Below, piece by piece: positions 30,171-38,319 of a stretch of DNA of 54,715 bases. Source of the stretch: Candidatus Faecousia intestinigallinarum (GTDB taxonomy: Bacteria; Bacillota; Clostridia; Oscillospirales; Oscillospiraceae); assembly GCA_018715805.1 (NCBI GenBank), contig DVKX01000031.1, positions 1-54,715 on the forward strand, read 5' to 3'. The notes beneath the pieces were generated by a model, which made no database searches, had not been told where the DNA came from, and saw only the letters and a list, made by a program, of their open reading frames with translations. Position numbers and translations under genes: made by a program. The stretch's first letter is position 1; every line of letters starts with the position of its first letter.

Positions 30171-31001
30171 TCACTCCACCGTGTACTCGGTGATGATGAA
30201 TACCTGCTCAATGGTGGAAATATCCACCGCAGGCTCCAGCACGGCATATTTGGCCACGCCGGTATCGTCGTATCCCGCGTCGATGATCCTTCCCAGGATC
30301 AAATTCCGGGGATACACCGTAGAGCCGGTGGTGACCACCTGATCCTGGTTGCGGATAACGGCCTCCGTGGGCAAATAGTTCATGCGCAGGTAGCCGTCCA
30401 GGCCGGAGGTGTAGCCGCCGCGCACCATGCCGTTATAAGCGGAGGCAGAAATGGTGGCGCTGATCTCCAGAGAGGAGTCCAGCACGGTGGTGATCTGGGC
30501 ATAGTTGCTCCCCACCTCCGTCACCAGTCCCACCACCTCGCCGTTGGCAGTGATGGCGCACATCCCCTCCGCCAGCCCGGCGTTGGTGCCTCGATTGATA
30601 AGAAACGTGGATGTCCAGTCCTGGGAATCCCGGTCGATGACATAGGCGTCCACCAGCTTATAGTCCTCATGCTTTTCCCGCAGATCGTTCAAAGCCCGCA
30701 GCCGCTCGTTTTCCCGGCGGAGCTGATCCATCTCCAGGGCGTCGTTGGATATCTGCGCCAGCTGCTCCTTCAGCTCCGCGTTCTCCGCAGCCAGGGCTTC
30801 ATAGCGGAACAGGTAGCTGTACGCCTGCTCCGCTTGGTCGGACAGGCCGCTCACCGCCCCACGCAGGGGCGTGAGGATGCCCTTCACCGCCTTATCCAGA
30901 AAGGTGCTGCCCATAAGATTGGCGATCACCGTCAGCGCCGCGCCCAGCAGCACCGCGATCACCAGCACCGTCCGCACCTTGGACGAAAAAAAACGCTTCA
31001 T
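30171..31001 (-). CDS. mreC: Rod shape-determining protein MreC
   Basis: 276 residues: one N-terminal membrane helix (about 10-28), a coiled coil (about 60-105, ENAELKEQLAQ and LRRENERLRAL) and two extracytoplasmic beta domains ending VVTTGSTVYPRNLILGRI. It scaffolds the elongasome outside the membrane. The start at 31001 overlaps the maf stop by four bases (ATGA) and has GGAGGA upstream. Confidence 0.95.
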   Translation of the reverse strand: MKRFFSSKVRTVLVIAVLLGAALTVIANLMGSTFLDKAVKGILTPLRGAVSGLSDQAEQAYSYLFRYEALAAENAELKEQLAQISNDALEMDQLRRENERLRALNDLREKHEDYKLVDAYVIDRDSQDWTSTFLINRGTNAGLAEGMCAITANGEVVGLVTEVGSNYAQITTVLDSSLEISATISASAYNGMVRGGYTSGLDGYLRMNYLPTEAVIRNQDQVVTTGSTVYPRNLILGRIIDAGYDDTGVAKYAVLEPAVDISTIEQVFIITEYTVE

Positions 31002-31573
31002 ACCCATTCCTCCATGATTTCCGGCGCGATTCCCTTCAGAATCTCCCAAAGCCTGCACACCGGCAGACCCATTACATTATAATAGTCGCCTTCCAGCCGC
31101 CGCACGAAAAGCGCCGCGCCCCCCTGGATGCCGTAAGCGCCGGCCTTATCCATAGGCTCGCCGCTTTCCACATATCGGGCGATCTCCCGCTCCGACAATT
31201 CCCGGAAGTAGATATGGGTCACCTCTGTCACCGTGGCCGCCGTCTCTCCCCGCAGCACGCTCAGTCCGGTCATCACCTGGTGATCCCGTCCGGAAAGCAG
31301 CCGCAGCATCTCCGCCGCCTGGGCGGCGCTTTTGGGCTTGCCCAGGATCTTCCCGGCGCATACCACGATGGTATCCGCCGCCACCACGATATCCTCCGCC
31401 CCGCGTTCCACCGCCTGGGCTTTTTTCAGGCTCACCCTGGCCACCTCCTGCTCCGGAGGCAGGGACGCATCCATACTTTCGTCAATGTCCGCGCTGCACG
31501 CTGTAAAAGGAATATGGTAAAGTCCCATCAGTTCCCGCCGCCGGGGCGACTGGGACGCTAAAATCAAGTTCAT
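30998..31573 (-). CDS. maf: Maf-type nucleoside triphosphate pyrophosphatase
   Basis: 191 residues. The N-terminal ILASQSPRRREL and the central AADTIVV with KAGAYGIQG are the Maf signatures. Family members hydrolyse dTTP, UTP or modified nucleotides to monophosphates and have been linked to septum arrest. Neighbours are mreC (four-base overlap) downstream and the U32 peptidase gene 32 bases upstream. Confidence 0.95.
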   Translation of the reverse strand: MNLILASQSPRRRELMGLYHIPFTACSADIDESMDASLPPEQEVARVSLKKAQAVERGAEDIVVAADTIVVCAGKILGKPKSAAQAAEMLRLLSGRDHQVMTGLSVLRGETAATVTEVTHIYFRELSEREIARYVESGEPMDKAGAYGIQGGAALFVRRLEGDYYNVMGLPVCRLWEILKGIAPEIMEEWV

Positions 31574-31605
31574 AGAGCGGTTCTCCTTTTTGCCGAAACC
31601 GGCGT

Positions 31606-33687
31606 TTATTCCAGTCCACGCAGGTACAGCCCGCGGGTGCAGGCTCCCGGGTCGAAGGTCACGCTGTGCCCCCAGCCGCTGAGCACCTGATCCACTTCCC
31701 GGGGGTTCTCCGTGGTGAAGTACAGCCGCTGCGCCCACAGCCCCAGGCGGTCAATGTCCTCCTGCCTGTCCAGCCAGTAGAGCTTCTTGCCGTTGAGCAG
31801 CACGCTGCGGCAGGAAGCCCCGTCCCGGATCACCGGGAAGTCCGCGCCGGTCTTGTCCACCAGCTTGGCGCTGCCCGTGCGGCAGGTACACTGACCCGTG
31901 CGGTTCTTGATAATGCAGTTCTCCGTGACCATCAGCGGCAGCCGGCCATATACCAGCAGTTCGCAGGGCACGGCTTTACTCACATCCCGCACCTGGGGCA
32001 GCGTCATCTCAAAGCTCAGACAGACAGAGGAAAGCTCCAATTCCCGCATCATATTCACGGCATTGGAGTTGAACAGGTTCAGCCCCGTATCGCCGCGGAC
32101 GGCCATGCTGCATTCCCGCGCCGGCAGAATCTGTCCCAGGTTTCCCGCCAGCACACTGGCCACCCCCTGCATCCTCACCGCGCCCATGGCGTTTTTCAGC
32201 TTGACCATTTCCCCGTCGTGGACGATCCGGGGCAGCACGGCGCACACCTGTACCTGCCCAGCCAGATACCGGCACCAATCCAGATCCCCCAAAAGCAGGT
32301 GGATAGGCACATACAGCACCTCCGGGCGCATTTTCAGCAGTCTGCCGGTGATCTGCTCCCGGTTGGTGACCTGCACGGTGAGCGCCGGATGATTCCGGCT
32401 GCCGGGATAAATTTTAGGATTGGCGGGGCGACCCAGCCGGGGCGCCGGATGCCTTGCCCGCAGGGCGGTAAGCTGGTTCAGCAGATCCCGGCGCATGGCG
32501 TTGATGTCCGATGCGCTGAGGCTCAGCCCCGGCTCCACCTCTACCGCCGCTTTCCGGCAGTAATAGGGCGTACCGCCGGTTTTGGACAGCCGGATGGCCA
32601 GCTGCTCCCTGTCCAGCTCCACTACCCGCGCCGCCTCCGGCACAGGCCCCAGGACACGGCAGGTATGCCCCTCCTGGTCGGAAACGGACAACCAACTGCC
32701 CTGAGCGGTGACAGCCCCCTGAAACACAACGGGCACCAGGGGATTTTCCACCCCCTCATAGCTCTGCCGCGCCTCTTTCAGCCAAGCAGGATCATCCTGC
32801 TTCTCCTCCCGGATGCCGAACATCTCGGGGCCGATGCGCCCGGTGTAATATCCGTCGGTAAAGCCCTGGCGGTTGAACGCCGTATGGAGCCTGCGCATCA
32901 TGTCCCGGGTAACGCCCCCCCGCTCCAGCGCCTTGCGATATACGCCGGTAACGGTGGCAACATATTCCGGCCGCTTCATCCGCCCCTCCAGCTTGATGCT
33001 GGTCACGCCCATGGCCTCCAATTCCGCCAGATTCCCCGCCAGGCAATTGTCCTTCAGGCTCAGAGGATAGCGGTTTTCCCACCTGCCGAAGCCGTAACTC
33101 TGGCGGCAGGGCTGGGCGCAGCGCCCCCGGTTGCCGGAACGCCCGCCAATGGCGGCGGAGAGGTAGCATTGGCCGGAATAGCACATACACAGCGCCCCGT
33201 GGGCGAATACTTCAATTTCGATGGGAGAATTCTCGCAGATATAACGGATCTCCTCCCGGCTCAGCTCCCGGCTGAGCACCACCCGCTTCAATCCCATTCC
33301 GGCGCACAGCAGCACTCCGGGCAGGGAGTGGATGGTCATCTGAGTAGAGCCATGGACGGGGATGCGGGGAGCGATCTGGCGGCAAAGCTGGACGACCCCC
33401 AGATCCTGGACGATGAAAGCGTCCACATTGCACCCGGCGGCATGGGCGATGATCTGGCTGAGCGCCTTGCTCTCCCGGTCGGAGACCAGGGTGTTCAGCG
33501 TCAGATGTACGGCCACGCCCCGGACATGGCAGTATTTCACTGCGTCCGGCAGGGTTTGGGGTGTGAAATTTTTCGCGCCCTGGCGGGCGTTAAAGCTGCC
33601 GCAGCCCAAATACACTGCATCCGCGCCATTCTGCACGGCGGCCTTCAGCGCCTCCATAGACCCGGCAGGAGCCAAAAGTTCCAACAT
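31606..33687 (-). CDS. U32 family peptidase / tRNA-rRNA hydroxylation-type protein
   Basis: 693 residues. The N-terminal half has the U32 signature EVFAHGALCMCYSGQCYLS and then GRSGNRGRCAQPCR, four-cysteine features shared with the Fe-S U32 proteins that hydroxylate RNA bases (RlhA, TrhP type); the C-terminal half is the DUF3656-like extension seen in long Firmicute members. Annotated peptidase activity is historical; RNA modification is the better-supported role for relatives, but the substrate here is not known. The start ATG 33687 begins MLELLAPAGS, the family N-terminus, after GGAGAG. A leftward -10 TATAAT lies at 33721-33726. Confidence 0.9.
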   Translation of the reverse strand: MLELLAPAGSMEALKAAVQNGADAVYLGCGSFNARQGAKNFTPQTLPDAVKYCHVRGVAVHLTLNTLVSDRESKALSQIIAHAAGCNVDAFIVQDLGVVQLCRQIAPRIPVHGSTQMTIHSLPGVLLCAGMGLKRVVLSRELSREEIRYICENSPIEIEVFAHGALCMCYSGQCYLSAAIGGRSGNRGRCAQPCRQSYGFGRWENRYPLSLKDNCLAGNLAELEAMGVTSIKLEGRMKRPEYVATVTGVYRKALERGGVTRDMMRRLHTAFNRQGFTDGYYTGRIGPEMFGIREEKQDDPAWLKEARQSYEGVENPLVPVVFQGAVTAQGSWLSVSDQEGHTCRVLGPVPEAARVVELDREQLAIRLSKTGGTPYYCRKAAVEVEPGLSLSASDINAMRRDLLNQLTALRARHPAPRLGRPANPKIYPGSRNHPALTVQVTNREQITGRLLKMRPEVLYVPIHLLLGDLDWCRYLAGQVQVCAVLPRIVHDGEMVKLKNAMGAVRMQGVASVLAGNLGQILPARECSMAVRGDTGLNLFNSNAVNMMRELELSSVCLSFEMTLPQVRDVSKAVPCELLVYGRLPLMVTENCIIKNRTGQCTCRTGSAKLVDKTGADFPVIRDGASCRSVLLNGKKLYWLDRQEDIDRLGLWAQRLYFTTENPREVDQVLSGWGHSVTFDPGACTRGLYLRGLE

Positions 33688-33810
33688 AACTGCATCTCTC
33701 CGTATGGTATACTTAAAGGCATTATAGCACAAACCGGCCGGCACTTCTACCCCGTTTCGAGAAAATTAACAATTTCATCCCCCTGGTACCCCGCCTGATT
33801 TTCCGCCGCA

Positions 33811-33839
33811 TTGACTTTTTTCCGCAGAAATGCTATATT
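33811..33839 (+). promoter_or_regulatory. Promoter of the lspA operon
   Basis: TTGACT, 17 bases, TATATT, 32 bases before the lspA start. Confidence 0.75.
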
Positions 33840-33870
33840 TGGTAAAAACGTTTCCCCGGGAGGAGAACCC

Positions 33871-34347
33871 ATGCTGTATCTATGGATGACGCTGTTCGCC
33901 GCCGCCGTGGTGGCCGCAGATCAGCTTACAAAATACCTGGTGGTGGCAAACATTCCCCTGTATACCCAGGTGGACGCCATCCCCGGCCTGTTTCACCTGA
34001 CCTATGTGCAGAATACCGGCGCTGCATTCTCCGCCATGGAGGGGATGCGCTGGCTGTTCGTGCTGATTTTCCTGGGATTCACCCTGTTTATTTTCTGGGA
34101 ATTTCCCAAAAAGCGCTGGCCTTTCACCACGCTGGAGCGCTGGTGTCTGGCGGCCGTCTATGCCGGCGGCCTGGGCAACATCATAGATCGGGTGCGCCTG
34201 GGCTATGTGGTGGACATGATCCAGGTGGAGTTCATCTCCTTCCCAGTGTTCAATGTGGCGGACTGCTTTATCACCTGCGGCTCTATTTTGCTGCTTGTCC
34301 ACCTGGCATTCTGGAATAAAAGTTTCTGGAAGGACGGAAAGAAATGA
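33871..34347 (+). CDS. lspA: Lipoprotein signal peptidase (signal peptidase II)
   Basis: 158 residues with four membrane helices. The two catalytic aspartates are in NIIDRV and FNVADC; YVQNTGAAFS is another family segment. It cleaves signal peptides of lipoproteins such as the OppA and sugar-binding proteins encoded in this window. ATG 33871 follows GGGAGGAG. First gene of a three-gene operon, overlapping the next by four bases. Confidence 0.96.
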   Translation: MLYLWMTLFAAAVVAADQLTKYLVVANIPLYTQVDAIPGLFHLTYVQNTGAAFSAMEGMRWLFVLIFLGFTLFIFWEFPKKRWPFTTLERWCLAAVYAGGLGNIIDRVRLGYVVDMIQVEFISFPVFNVADCFITCGSILLLVHLAFWNKSFWKDGKK

Positions 34348-35249
34348 CCCTGTATGCCGATACGGCCGGGGAGCGGCTGGACGCCTTTCTCTCCCGCAGC
34401 GTGGAAAGCCTCAGCCGCGCCGCCGCCCAGAAGCTGCTGGAAGGGGGCTGCGTCCTGGTGAACGGCGAGCCGGCCAAAAAGAACCGCCGTCTGTCCCCCG
34501 GAGATGCAATTTCCCTGGAGGTGCCCCAGCCGAAGCCTCTGGAGGTGCCCGCCAGGGAGATCCCCCTGGAGATCGTCTACGAGGACGAGGATGTGCTGGT
34601 GGTGAACAAGCCCAAGGGTCTGGTGGTGCACCCGGCGGCAGGGCACCAAGAGGATACCCTGGTAAACGGGCTGCTCTTTGCCCGTGGCGAGCAGCTCTCC
34701 GGCATCAACGGCATTCTGCGCCCCGGCATCGTCCACCGCATTGATAAAGATACCTCCGGCCTGCTGGCCATCGCCAAAAACGACCTGGCGCACAGTGTGC
34801 TGGCCTCCCAGCTGAAGGATCACACCATGGCCCGCACCTATGAGGCAGTGGTCTGCGGAACCCTAAAGGAGGATTCCGGCACGGTGAACGCTCCCATTGG
34901 CCGCCACCCCAGCGATCGGAAGAAAATGGCCGTTACGGAGCGCAATTCCAAGCCTGCCGTGACCCATTGGGAGGTGGTGCACCGCTACCGGGGCTATACC
35001 CATATCCGCTGCCGGCTGGAAACCGGCCGTACCCACCAGATTCGGGTGCACATGGCCTACATCGGCCACCCCATCCTGGGGGACATGGTCTATGGCCGGA
35101 AAAAGCCGGAGCTGGGGCAGGATTCCCAGTGCCTCCACGCCTCCATTCTGCAATTTTTCCATCCCCGGGATGGACGGCCGGTACTGGTATTCGCCCCCCT
35201 GCCCGGGTATTTTCAGGAAGTTTTGGACAAGCTGGAAAGGATGAACTGA
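34344..35249 (+). CDS. RluA/RluD-family pseudouridine synthase
   Basis: 301 residues: an N-terminal S4 RNA-binding domain (about 12-60) and the synthase domain with HRIDKDTSGL carrying the catalytic Asp. It isomerises uridine to pseudouridine in rRNA or tRNA; the RluD subgroup is likely. The lspA-rluD pairing, here with an ATGA overlap, is common in Firmicutes. Confidence 0.93.
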   Translation: MTLYADTAGERLDAFLSRSVESLSRAAAQKLLEGGCVLVNGEPAKKNRRLSPGDAISLEVPQPKPLEVPAREIPLEIVYEDEDVLVVNKPKGLVVHPAAGHQEDTLVNGLLFARGEQLSGINGILRPGIVHRIDKDTSGLLAIAKNDLAHSVLASQLKDHTMARTYEAVVCGTLKEDSGTVNAPIGRHPSDRKKMAVTERNSKPAVTHWEVVHRYRGYTHIRCRLETGRTHQIRVHMAYIGHPILGDMVYGRKKPELGQDSQCLHASILQFFHPRDGRPVLVFAPLPGYFQEVLDKLERMN

Positions 35250-35250
35250 G

Positions 35251-36096
35251 TTGTCCCTTTATTCCGATATTCTTCTCACCGTAGATTTTGACCGCACCCT
35301 CACCGCCCCGGATTCCACCATCCCGGCGCGAAATCTGGAGGCGATCCGCTACTTTATGGATAACGGCGGGGCGTTCACCGTCAATACCGGGCGCTCTGTG
35401 GCCATGTTCCGCCCCTATCTGGACAAGATCCCCCACAACGCCCCCTTCCTGCTCTATAACGGCGCCGCCGCTTACCAGGATGGGGAACTGCGCCTCGTCC
35501 ATCCCATTGAACTGCCCCTGCGGGAGACCCTGGAGGAAGTCCGCGCCGCCTTTCCCGGTCTGAATGTGGAATTGCAGGGGGTCGCCGCCCATTTCCGGCT
35601 GGAGGAGAATCCGGACTGGGACAAATTCTATGAGGCGGTCAACTGCCGCCATGAGCGGCTGCGTTACCAGGATTTTTCCGAACCGTTTCTCAAGTTTTCC
35701 GTGTTTGGAAAGATCCGGGAGTACACCGTGGACGGACTGTTTTCCGGCACGCCGGAGGAGCTGGCGCAGATGGATGCGGTGGAGGAATGGCTGCATGGGC
35801 GCTACGGGGATAAAATTGATATTTTCCGCGCCGCCCCCCGCATTGTCGATATCCAGACCCATGGCGTGTCCAAGATCCGCGCCGCCCGGGAGCTGCAGCA
35901 AACCCTTGGGCGGAGCACGCTGATCTGTGTCGGCGACGCGGAAAACGACCGGCTGATGCTGGAGGGGGCGGATTATGCGTTCTGTCCGGCGGACGGGCTG
36001 CTCCATAAGGATTTTCCCAATGTCTGCCCCTGCAGCCAGGGCGCTGTAGCGGATGTAATCTATGAAAAAATCCCGGAAATTCTCAAAAAGTCTTGA
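35251..36096 (+). CDS. HAD-superfamily hydrolase, Cof/IIB type
   Basis: 281 residues. Motif I is VDFDRTLT (nucleophile and acid Asp), motif IV region is CVGDAENDRLMLEGADY, and the cap between them is the IIB alpha/beta type. Family members dephosphorylate sugar phosphates, FMN or similar metabolites; the substrate here is not evident. The start is TTG 35251, one base after the preceding stop, with GGAAAGGA upstream. Confidence 0.88.
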   Translation: MSLYSDILLTVDFDRTLTAPDSTIPARNLEAIRYFMDNGGAFTVNTGRSVAMFRPYLDKIPHNAPFLLYNGAAAYQDGELRLVHPIELPLRETLEEVRAAFPGLNVELQGVAAHFRLEENPDWDKFYEAVNCRHERLRYQDFSEPFLKFSVFGKIREYTVDGLFSGTPEELAQMDAVEEWLHGRYGDKIDIFRAAPRIVDIQTHGVSKIRAARELQQTLGRSTLICVGDAENDRLMLEGADYAFCPADGLLHKDFPNVCPCSQGAVADVIYEKIPEILKKS

Positions 36097-36121
36097 CAGG
36101 CGTTTTTTTTTATGCTAGAAT
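36093..36121 (+). promoter_or_regulatory. Promoter of the tRNA cluster
   Basis: A perfect TTGACA, 17 bases, TAGAAT; the -35 box overlaps the end of the HAD gene. Confidence 0.8.
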
Positions 36122-36152
36122 CTTGTAGCTGAATCCGCCGGGGCAGCGTCTT

Positions 36153-36226
36153 GCGGGTGTAGTTCAATGGTAGAACACCAGCCTTCCAAGCTGGATACGC
36201 GGGTCCGATTCCCGTCACCCGCTCCA
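36153..36226 (+). tRNA. tRNA-Gly (anticodon TCC), CCA encoded
   Basis: Acceptor GCGGGTG pairs with CACCCGC; the anticodon stem CCAGC/GCTGG encloses CTTCCAA with TCC at 36185-36187; T-loop TTCCGATTC-type arm and a genomic CCA at the 3' end. Confidence 0.96.
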
Positions 36227-36236
36227 CACAAGAAAC

Positions 36237-36313
36237 GCGCCAGTAGCTCATCTGGATAGAGCAACTGCCTTCTAAGCAGTAGGTAGGGGGTTCGAGTCCC
36301 TTCTGGCGTACCA
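36237..36313 (+). tRNA. tRNA-Arg (anticodon TCT), CCA encoded
   Basis: Acceptor GCGCCAG/CTGGCGT; the anticodon stem ACTGC/GCAGT encloses CTTCTAA with TCT at 36271-36273; T-arm GGTTCGAGTCC; CCA encoded. Confidence 0.96.
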
Positions 36314-36327
36314 GTCTAATCGCATAT

Positions 36328-36405
36328 GGTGGGTGTGGCCTAGTCGGCTAAGGCGTCAGATTGTGGCTCTGAAGATCGTGGGTTCGAGTCCCATCACCCA
36401 CCCCA
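36328..36405 (+). tRNA. tRNA-His (anticodon GTG), CCA encoded
   Basis: Acceptor GTGGGTG/CACCCAC with an extra 5' G opposite the discriminator C, the His identity mark. Anticodon stem TCAGA/TCTGA encloses TTGTGGC with GTG. CCA encoded. Confidence 0.95.
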
Positions 36406-36410
36406 GAAGC

Positions 36411-36444
36411 AAAAAGTTCCGATACTTACGTATCGGAACTTTTT
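36411..36444 (+). terminator. Terminator of the tRNA operon
   Basis: A 15-bp perfect stem (AAAAAGTTCCGATAC and its complement), TTAC loop and a T-run. Confidence 0.92.
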
Positions 36445-36596
36445 TGCGCTTTTTTCCGGGAACAAACCTTCAAAATTTACTTTTTCAGAATTTTCTATGG
36501 TGGAAAATTCATTTGGCAAAATGATGATTTCCGCCACTTAAACGCCATTTCCCAACCATGTTTTGACAATACCCATGGAAAGGAGGTCAGGATTCC

Positions 36597-36713
36597 ATGG
36601 GCAATAAAAAGAAAAAGCCCTCAAACAAACTCGAAACCGTGAAAACAATCGTTGAAATACTTGCCGGTCTGACAACGATTGCCAAGATGGTATACGAGAT
36701 GCTCAAGGGCTAA
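36597..36713 (+). CDS. 38-residue basic peptide, function unknown
   Basis: ATG follows AAAGGAGG and opens a 38-codon frame: a Lys-rich start (MGNKKKKPSNK) and then one amphipathic or weakly hydrophobic helix (TIVEILAGLTTIAKMVYEML). The strong ribosome site and clean frame argue that it is translated. It resembles type I toxin peptides or leaderless bacteriocins in layout but I cannot match it to a family. First of three tiny genes next to the tRNA cluster, a favoured integration zone. Confidence 0.6.
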   Translation: MGNKKKKPSNKLETVKTIVEILAGLTTIAKMVYEMLKG

Positions 36714-36726
36714 ATCCCAGGGAAGC

Positions 36727-36744
36727 GGGGAGGGAAACCTCCCC
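36727..36744 (+). repeat. Small GAAA-tetraloop hairpin between two tiny genes
   Basis: GGGGAGG-GAAA-CCTCCCC, 14 bases after the 38-residue ORF. No U-run follows; it may stabilise the message or act as a weak attenuator. Confidence 0.5.
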
Positions 36745-36790
36745 AAATCCTCTAGCCCTATTATAGCCTATCGAAAGGAGAAAATCAACT

Positions 36791-36982
36791 ATGGGCAAAC
36801 GAATTTTACGCAATCTGTCTAGTAGCTTCTGCATCTACCTGCTGGCAATTCTGAATCTGATCCACGCCGTGCAAACCAGCAGCTATGACTGGCTTCTGTG
36901 GTGCTCTCTGGCACTGGTGGCGCTTTCCCTGGTTTTGAACATCGCCGCTGCGGTAAAGGAGGCGCCGGATGGTCAAGCTTAA
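36791..36982 (+). CDS. Small two-helix membrane protein (63 aa), function unknown
   Basis: Two hydrophobic segments (about 12-28 and 34-53; CIYLLAILNLIHAV and LLWCSLALVALSLVL) with a basic N-terminus. AAAGGAG precedes the ATG. Its last 14 bases overlap the following XRE gene, and the ribosome site of that gene (AAAGGAGG) lies inside this one, so expression is coupled. I do not recognise a family. Membrane protein plus small HTH is a recurrent Firmicute layout. Confidence 0.65.
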   Translation: MGKRILRNLSSSFCIYLLAILNLIHAVQTSSYDWLLWCSLALVALSLVLNIAAAVKEAPDGQA

Positions 36983-37163
36983 GCAGCTTCGCCATGGCGC
37001 TGGACTTTCCGTGCGGGCGCTATCCGAACGAAGCGGTATCTCAAAACGAACCATTGAGGACATCGAAGCGCGGGGCGACTGCCGAATATCCACAGCCTTT
37101 GTCCTGTGCAAAGCACTGGGATGTACGCTGAACGACTTTTACGAAGAAGAGGCCGGGGAATGA
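36969..37163 (+). CDS. Small XRE-family regulator (64 aa)
   Basis: The whole protein is one Cro/CI helix-turn-helix: LKQLRHGAGLSVRALSERSG, SKRTIEDIEARGDC and the third helix region FVLCKALGCTLNDFY. It overlaps the membrane-protein gene by 14 bases and is followed by a terminator, so it is the last gene of the three-gene unit and probably regulates it. Confidence 0.8.
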   Translation: MVKLKQLRHGAGLSVRALSERSGISKRTIEDIEARGDCRISTAFVLCKALGCTLNDFYEEEAGE

Positions 37164-37176
37164 TCCCTGGCCTCTT
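37147..37176 (+). terminator. Terminator after the small XRE gene
   Basis: AAGAGGCC-rich arms pair with GGCCTCTT around a central CGGGGAATGATCCCTG, overlapping the last codons; short T-rich tail. Confidence 0.65.
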
Positions 37177-37210
37177 GTTCCCTCTCTGGACGTTTTTTAC
37201 GGTACCATTA

Positions 37211-37224
37211 TGCGCATATGCGCA
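37211..37224. repeat. 14-base perfect palindrome
   Basis: TGCGCATATGCGCA lies ten bases after the stop codon of the leftward dehydrogenase gene. It may be a protein-binding site or part of a terminator; there is no clear U-run. Confidence 0.4.
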
Positions 37225-37233
37225 GATAACCAG

Positions 37234-38316
37234 TTATTTGTGATCGCAGGCGGAGGAATACATCGCCTTGCAGATGGAAACGGAGCGGTCATGGATGCTC
37301 TGAATCAAGGTGGGGACATCTTCGATGCTCACCCGGTGAGAGATCAGATCACCGCAGGTGAATTTGCCGGAGTCCATCATTTCCACTGCGTAACGCCACT
37401 CGTTGATAGGCAAATTGCCGAAGTGGGAGTTCCAGATGCCGCTGATCGTGGCTTCTTTGCGCGGGAGCAGACTGTGGGCGCTCTGGGTGATCTGCGTGTT
37501 GCCGGCGGGATTACCCATTAGTACGATCCGTCCGAAAGGTTTGATGCAGTGAATGCAGTTTTCCAGCGCGCCGCTGAAGCCGGTTCCCTCTATGGCGATA
37601 TCCGCCAGAGCGCCGCCGAAAGCTGCCTTCACATTCTCCAGGAAACCAGGGTCATTCGAGTTCAGCGTCTGGAAGCCGCAGCCTTCCGCAAAGGTGACCT
37701 TTTGATTTACCACATCTACCATAAGGACATTGGCTCCGGAAATCCGAGCCCAGCGCCCAGCCATGATGCCGATGGGACCTGCACCGAAGATCACTACGTT
37801 GGCTCCGGCAAACACCGCTCCTTTGCGGATGGCGTGCTGCGCCACGCAAGCGGGCTCCAGCATTGCCAGCTCCTCGAAAGACAGGTCAGGGTTATGGGAT
37901 TCAATAAAATGCCAACTGCTGGGAACCAGGCAGTATTCGGCGAAGCCTCCGTCACAGCGGGAACCCATATAGTCATAGTCCTCGCACATGGCATAGTGAC
38001 CGGATAGGCAGGGGTCGCATTGCCGGCAGGGAATCAGCGGGAAGACTGCGCCCCGGCGGCCTACCAGATCGGGATCGGCGTCCCCGCCAACCGCGACGAT
38101 GGTTCCGGAAAACTCGTGCCCCAGGGTCAGCGGGTAAACGCCGCTGCTGGTGCCGTGCTCGTAAATTCGGGGGAGATCCGATCCGCAGATGCCGCAGGCA
38201 CCGATGCGAACTAGAAGCTGACAATCCTTCGGTACAGGAACCGGAACGGTATCCGTGCGAAAATCTCCGATTTTATGCAGCCGCGCGGCTTTCATTGTTA
38301 CGTGTTCCATATGCAT
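37234..38316 (-). CDS. Zinc-dependent dehydrogenase, galactitol-1-phosphate 5-dehydrogenase (GatD)-like
   Basis: 360 residues, medium-chain dehydrogenase. CGICGSDLPRI holds the catalytic-zinc Cys, LGHEFSG the His/Glu, CRQCDPCLSGHYAMC the four structural-zinc cysteines, and VIFGAGPIGIMAG the NAD-binding glycine motif. CGSDLPRI, YPLTLGHEFSG and YMGSRCDGGFAEY recall GatD more than simple alcohol dehydrogenases. GatD oxidises galactitol-1-phosphate to tagatose-6-phosphate. The start is three bases after the epimerase gene end, so the two form an operon. Substrate by context: a hexitol phosphate or related polyol. Confidence 0.85.
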   Translation of the reverse strand: MHMEHVTMKAARLHKIGDFRTDTVPVPVPKDCQLLVRIGACGICGSDLPRIYEHGTSSGVYPLTLGHEFSGTIVAVGGDADPDLVGRRGAVFPLIPCRQCDPCLSGHYAMCEDYDYMGSRCDGGFAEYCLVPSSWHFIESHNPDLSFEELAMLEPACVAQHAIRKGAVFAGANVVIFGAGPIGIMAGRWARISGANVLMVDVVNQKVTFAEGCGFQTLNSNDPGFLENVKAAFGGALADIAIEGTGFSGALENCIHCIKPFGRIVLMGNPAGNTQITQSAHSLLPRKEATISGIWNSHFGNLPINEWRYAVEMMDSGKFTCGDLISHRVSIEDVPTLIQSIHDRSVSICKAMYSSACDHK

Positions 38317-38319
38317 TCC

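Noticed and set aside
36153-36444. Mobile-element attachment site at the tRNA 3' ends
   Set aside because: No direct repeat of any tRNA 3' end was seen downstream in the window.
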